This document shows positions 61,116 through 64,000 of a stretch of DNA of 64,000 bases, piece by piece. The notes under the pieces were generated by a model that had not been told where the DNA came from, made no database searches, and saw only the letters and a program-made list of their open reading frames with translations. Position 1 is the first letter of the stretch; every line of letters begins with the position of its first letter. Location: the NCBI GenBank assembly GCA_949130495.1, contig OX422208.1, forward strand, positions 396,884,561 through 396,948,560, read 5' to 3'. This DNA is from Sambucus nigra (Eukaryota; Streptophyta; Magnoliopsida; Dipsacales; Adoxaceae). Made by a program: the position numbers and the translations under genes.

Positions 61116-64000
61116 ACATTAGTCCCATGCGAGGTGTTCGTGCCTCCTACGGGGTCGTTTGGAGGCTGGTTTGGGTTTTCAACCTTTAACGGCCTGTTTT
61201 TAATTCCAAGTGTGATTTTTACAAATTATCGTCATACTCTCAAATCGGGAGACCCTGGACTACGCGGTCAGTTCTTGCAAGTTATATTGGTCCCGTGCGA
61301 GGTGTTCGTGCCTCCTACGAGGTCGTTTGCCGGTTGGTTTGGGTTTTCACCCTTTAACGGCCCGTGTTCAAGACTAAGTGTGATTTTTGCAAATTATCAT
61401 CATACTCTCGAACCGGGAGATACGGGACAACGCGATCAATTCCAATAAGTGACATTGGTCAAGTGCGAGGTGTTCGTGCCTCCTACGGGATCCTTTGGGG
61501 GCTGGTTTGAGTTTTCACCCTTAAATGGGATGTTTTGAAGTCTAAGTGTAATTTTTGCAAATTATCATCATACTCTCGAACTGGGAGACCCGAGACTACG
61601 CGGTATGTTCCTACAAGTTGCATTGGTCCCGTGCGAGGTGTGCGTGCCTCCTACGGGGTCGTTTGGGAGCTGGTTGGAGTTTTCACCCTTTAACGACCTG
61701 TTTTCAAGTCTAAGTGTGATTTTTGAAAATTATCGTCATACTCTCGAACCGGGAGACTCAGGACTACGCGGTCAGTTCCTACAATTTACATTGGTCCAGT
61801 GCGAGGTGTTCGTGCCTCATACGGGGTCGTTTGGGGGCTGGTTTGGGTTTTCACCCTTTAACGGCCTATTTTCAATTCTAAATGTGATTTTTGCAAATTA
61901 TCATCATACTCTCCAACCGAGAGACCCGAGACTGCGCGGTCAGTTCCTATAAGTTACATTGGTCCCGTGCGAGGTGTTCGTACCTCCTACGGGGTCGTTT
62001 GGGGGCTAGTTTGGGTTTTAACCCTTTAACGACCTGTTTTCAAGTCTAAGTGTGCTTTTTGCAAATTATCATCATACTCTCGAATCGGGAGACCCGAGAC
62101 TACGCGGTCCGTTCCTACAAGTTACATTGGTCTCGTGCGAGGTGTTCGTGCCTCCTACGGGGTCGTTTGGGAGCTGGTTTGAGTTTTCACCCTTTAAAGG
62201 CATGTTTTCAAGTCTAAGTGTGATTTTTGCAAATTATCGTCATACTCTGAAACCGAGAGACCCGGGACTACGCGGTCAGTTCCTACAAGTTACATTGGTC
62301 CCGTACGAGGTGTTCGTGCCTCCTACAGGGGTCGTTTGGGGGCTGGTTTGAGTTTTCACCCTTTAAAGGCCTATTTTCAAGTCTAAGTGTGATTTTTGCA
62401 AATTATCATCATAGTCTCAAACTGGGAGACCCGAGACTACGCGGTTAGTTCCTACTAGTTACATTGGTCCCGTACGAGGTGTTCGTGCCTCCTATGGAGT
62501 CGTTTTGGGGATGTTTTGGGTTTTCACCCTTTAACGGGCTATTTTCAAGTTCAAGTGTGATTTTTGCTAATTATCATCGTACTCTCGAACCGAGAGACCC
62601 GGGACTACGCTGTCAGTTCCTATAAGTTACATTGGTCCCGTGCGAGGTGTTCGTGCCTCCTACAGGGGTCGTTTGGGGGCTGGTTTGGGTTTTCACCCTT
62701 TAGCGGCCTGTTTCCAAGTCTAAGTGTGATTTTTGCAAATTATCGTCATACTCTCAAACCGGGAGACCCGAGACTACGTGATCAGTTCCCATAAATTACA
62801 TTGGTCCTGTGCGAGGTGTTCGTGCCTCCTACGGGGTCGTTTGGGGGCTGGTTTGGGTTTTCACCCTTTAACGGCCTGTTTTTAATTCTAATTGTGATTT
62901 TTGTAAATTATTGTCATACTCTCTAACCGGGAGACCCGAGACTACGCGGTCCGTTCTTACAAGTTACATTGATCCCGTGCGAGGTGCGTGCCTCCTACGG
63001 GGTCTTTTGGGTGCTGGTTTGGGTTTCACCCTCAACGGGCTGTTTTCAAGTCTAAGTGTGATTTTAGCAAATTATCGTCATACTCTAAAATCGAGAGACC
63101 CGAGGCTACGCGATCAGTTCCTACAAGTTACATTGGTCCCGTGCGAGGTCTTCGTGCCTCCAACGGGGTCGTTTGGGGGATGGTTTGGGTTTCACCATTT
63201 AACGGGAAGTTTTCAAGTCTAAGTGTGATTTTTGCAAATTATTGTCATACTCTCGAACCAGGAGACCCGAGACTACGCGTTAAGTTCCTACAAGTTAGAT
63301 TAGTCCCGTGCGAGGTGTTCGTGCCTCCTACTGGGTCGCTTGGGTGCTGGTTCGAGTTTTCACCCTTTAACGGCCTGTTTTCAAGTCTAAGTGTGATTTT
63401 TGCAAATTATCATCATACTCTCATACCGCGAGACTCGGGACTAAGTGGTCAGTTCCTACTAGTTACATTGGTCCCGTGCGAGTTGTTCGTCCCTCCTTCG
63501 GGGTCGTTTGGGGGCTGGTTTGGGTTTTCACCCTTTAACGGCCTGTTTTCAAGTCTAAGTGTGATTATTGCAAATTATCATCATACTCTCGAACCGGGAG
63601 ACCCAGGACTACGTGGTCAGTTCCTACAAGTTACCTTGGTTCCGTGTGAGGTGTTTGTGCCTCCTACGGGGTCGTTTGGGGGCAGGTTTGGGTTTTCACC
63701 CTTTAACGGGCTGTTTTCAAGTCTAAGTATGATTTTTGCAAATTATCTTCATACTCTCAAACCGGGAGACCTGAGACTACGCGATCAGTTCCTACAAGTT
63801 ACATTGGTCCCGTGTGACGTGTTATTGCCTCCTACGGGGTCGTTTGGTGGCTGGTTTGTGTTTTAACCCTTTAACGGGATGTTTTCAAGTCTAAGTGTGA
63901 TTTTTGCAAATTATCGTATTACTCTCAAATCGGGAGACTCGAGACTACGATGTCAGTTCCTACAAGTTCTATTGGTCCCGTGCGAGGTGTTCATGCCTCC

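Larger units (their letters stand above)
22185..64000 (+). repeat. Satellite DNA array, monomer of about 168 bp, about 249 copies, runs off the window
   Basis: Head-to-tail monomers all in one orientation. Conserved landmarks in order: GTGATTTTTGCAAATTATCG, TCATACTCTCGAACCGGGAG, ACCCGAGACTACGCGGTCAG, TTCCTACAAGTTACATTGG, TCCCGTGCGAGGTGTTCGTG, CCTCCTACGGGGTCGTTTGG, GGGCTGGTTTGGGTTTTCAC, CCTTTAACGGGCTGTTTTCA, AGTCTAA. Spacing between equal landmarks is 168 bp in most monomers, with occasional 1-3 bp indels and a few larger deletions. No transposon or other sequence interrupts the 41.8 kb. The length is near one nucleosome plus linker, as in many plant centromeric or heterochromatic satellites; location is not shown by the sequence. 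I do not recognise the family. Confidence 0.97.

Noticed and set aside
22130..63866. Dozens of open frames of 60-307 codons with CEVFVPPTGSFGG repeats, which look like a giant repeat-protein family
   Set aside because: They come from a stop-poor 168-bp satellite monomer. Most starts are GTG or TTG, frames change at 1-bp indels, no promoter or domain is seen, and variation follows CpG context.
22185..64000. CENP-B box-like TTCG...CGGG in each monomer (TTCGTGCCTCCTACGGGG)
   Set aside because: The spacing between TTCG and CGGG is nine bases rather than the seven of the mammalian box, and plants have no established CENP-B box, so I treat it as chance.
22185..64000. CRISPR array
   Set aside because: There are no unique spacers between short repeats; whole 168-bp units are repeated in a plant nuclear context.

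Overview
The window is nuclear DNA of a flowering plant, probably a eudicot; I cannot name the species. The evidence is a spliced SGT1 gene with GT-AG introns, hAT-type MITEs, two decayed Ty3/gypsy (Tat-like) LTR retrotransposons and a very large satellite array with a monomer of about 168 bp.

Layout. (1) 1-6.0 kb, + strand: the 3' two thirds of an SGT1 co-chaperone gene. Eight exons are visible, giving about 296 codons: the end of the TPR domain, then the CS and SGS domains. The introns carry a 362-bp hAT-like MITE, two foldback elements and microsatellites. (2) 6.0-7.0 kb: intergenic, with another hAT-like MITE flanked by an 8-bp duplication. (3) 7.0-15.07 kb: a truncated Tat-like gypsy element on the minus strand. 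Seen from the left it has a probable 3' LTR, a polypurine tract, a long antisense extra ORF (+ strand) with a plant mobile domain and apparent introns, then the decayed end of pol (integrase). (4) 15.08-22.18 kb, + strand: a second gypsy element that cuts into the first. It has a 2.26-kb LTR with internal tandem repeats of about 170 bp, a primer binding site, a leader of about 1.2 kb, and decayed gag, protease and G-patch sequence. Reverse transcriptase, RNase H and integrase are absent. (5) 22.18-64.0 kb: one uninterrupted head-to-tail array of about 249 monomers that runs off the right edge and begins inside the internal region of element 2.

The array is the main discovery candidate. It has higher-order structure: multi-monomer cassettes recur at near-multiples of 168 bp. 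There is a 2,154-bp tandem duplication containing a conversion-like patch, a segment of about 1.44 kb repeated at a 1,680-bp offset, and a monomer that is duplicated without a visible difference. Much of the common variation between monomers is transition at CpG sites, as expected for heavily methylated DNA. The many open frames in the array follow from a stop-poor monomer whose length is a multiple of three; I do not regard them as genes.

The only gene that looks functional is SGT1. Everything else is mobile or satellite DNA, and every retroelement reading frame carries stops or frameshifts.
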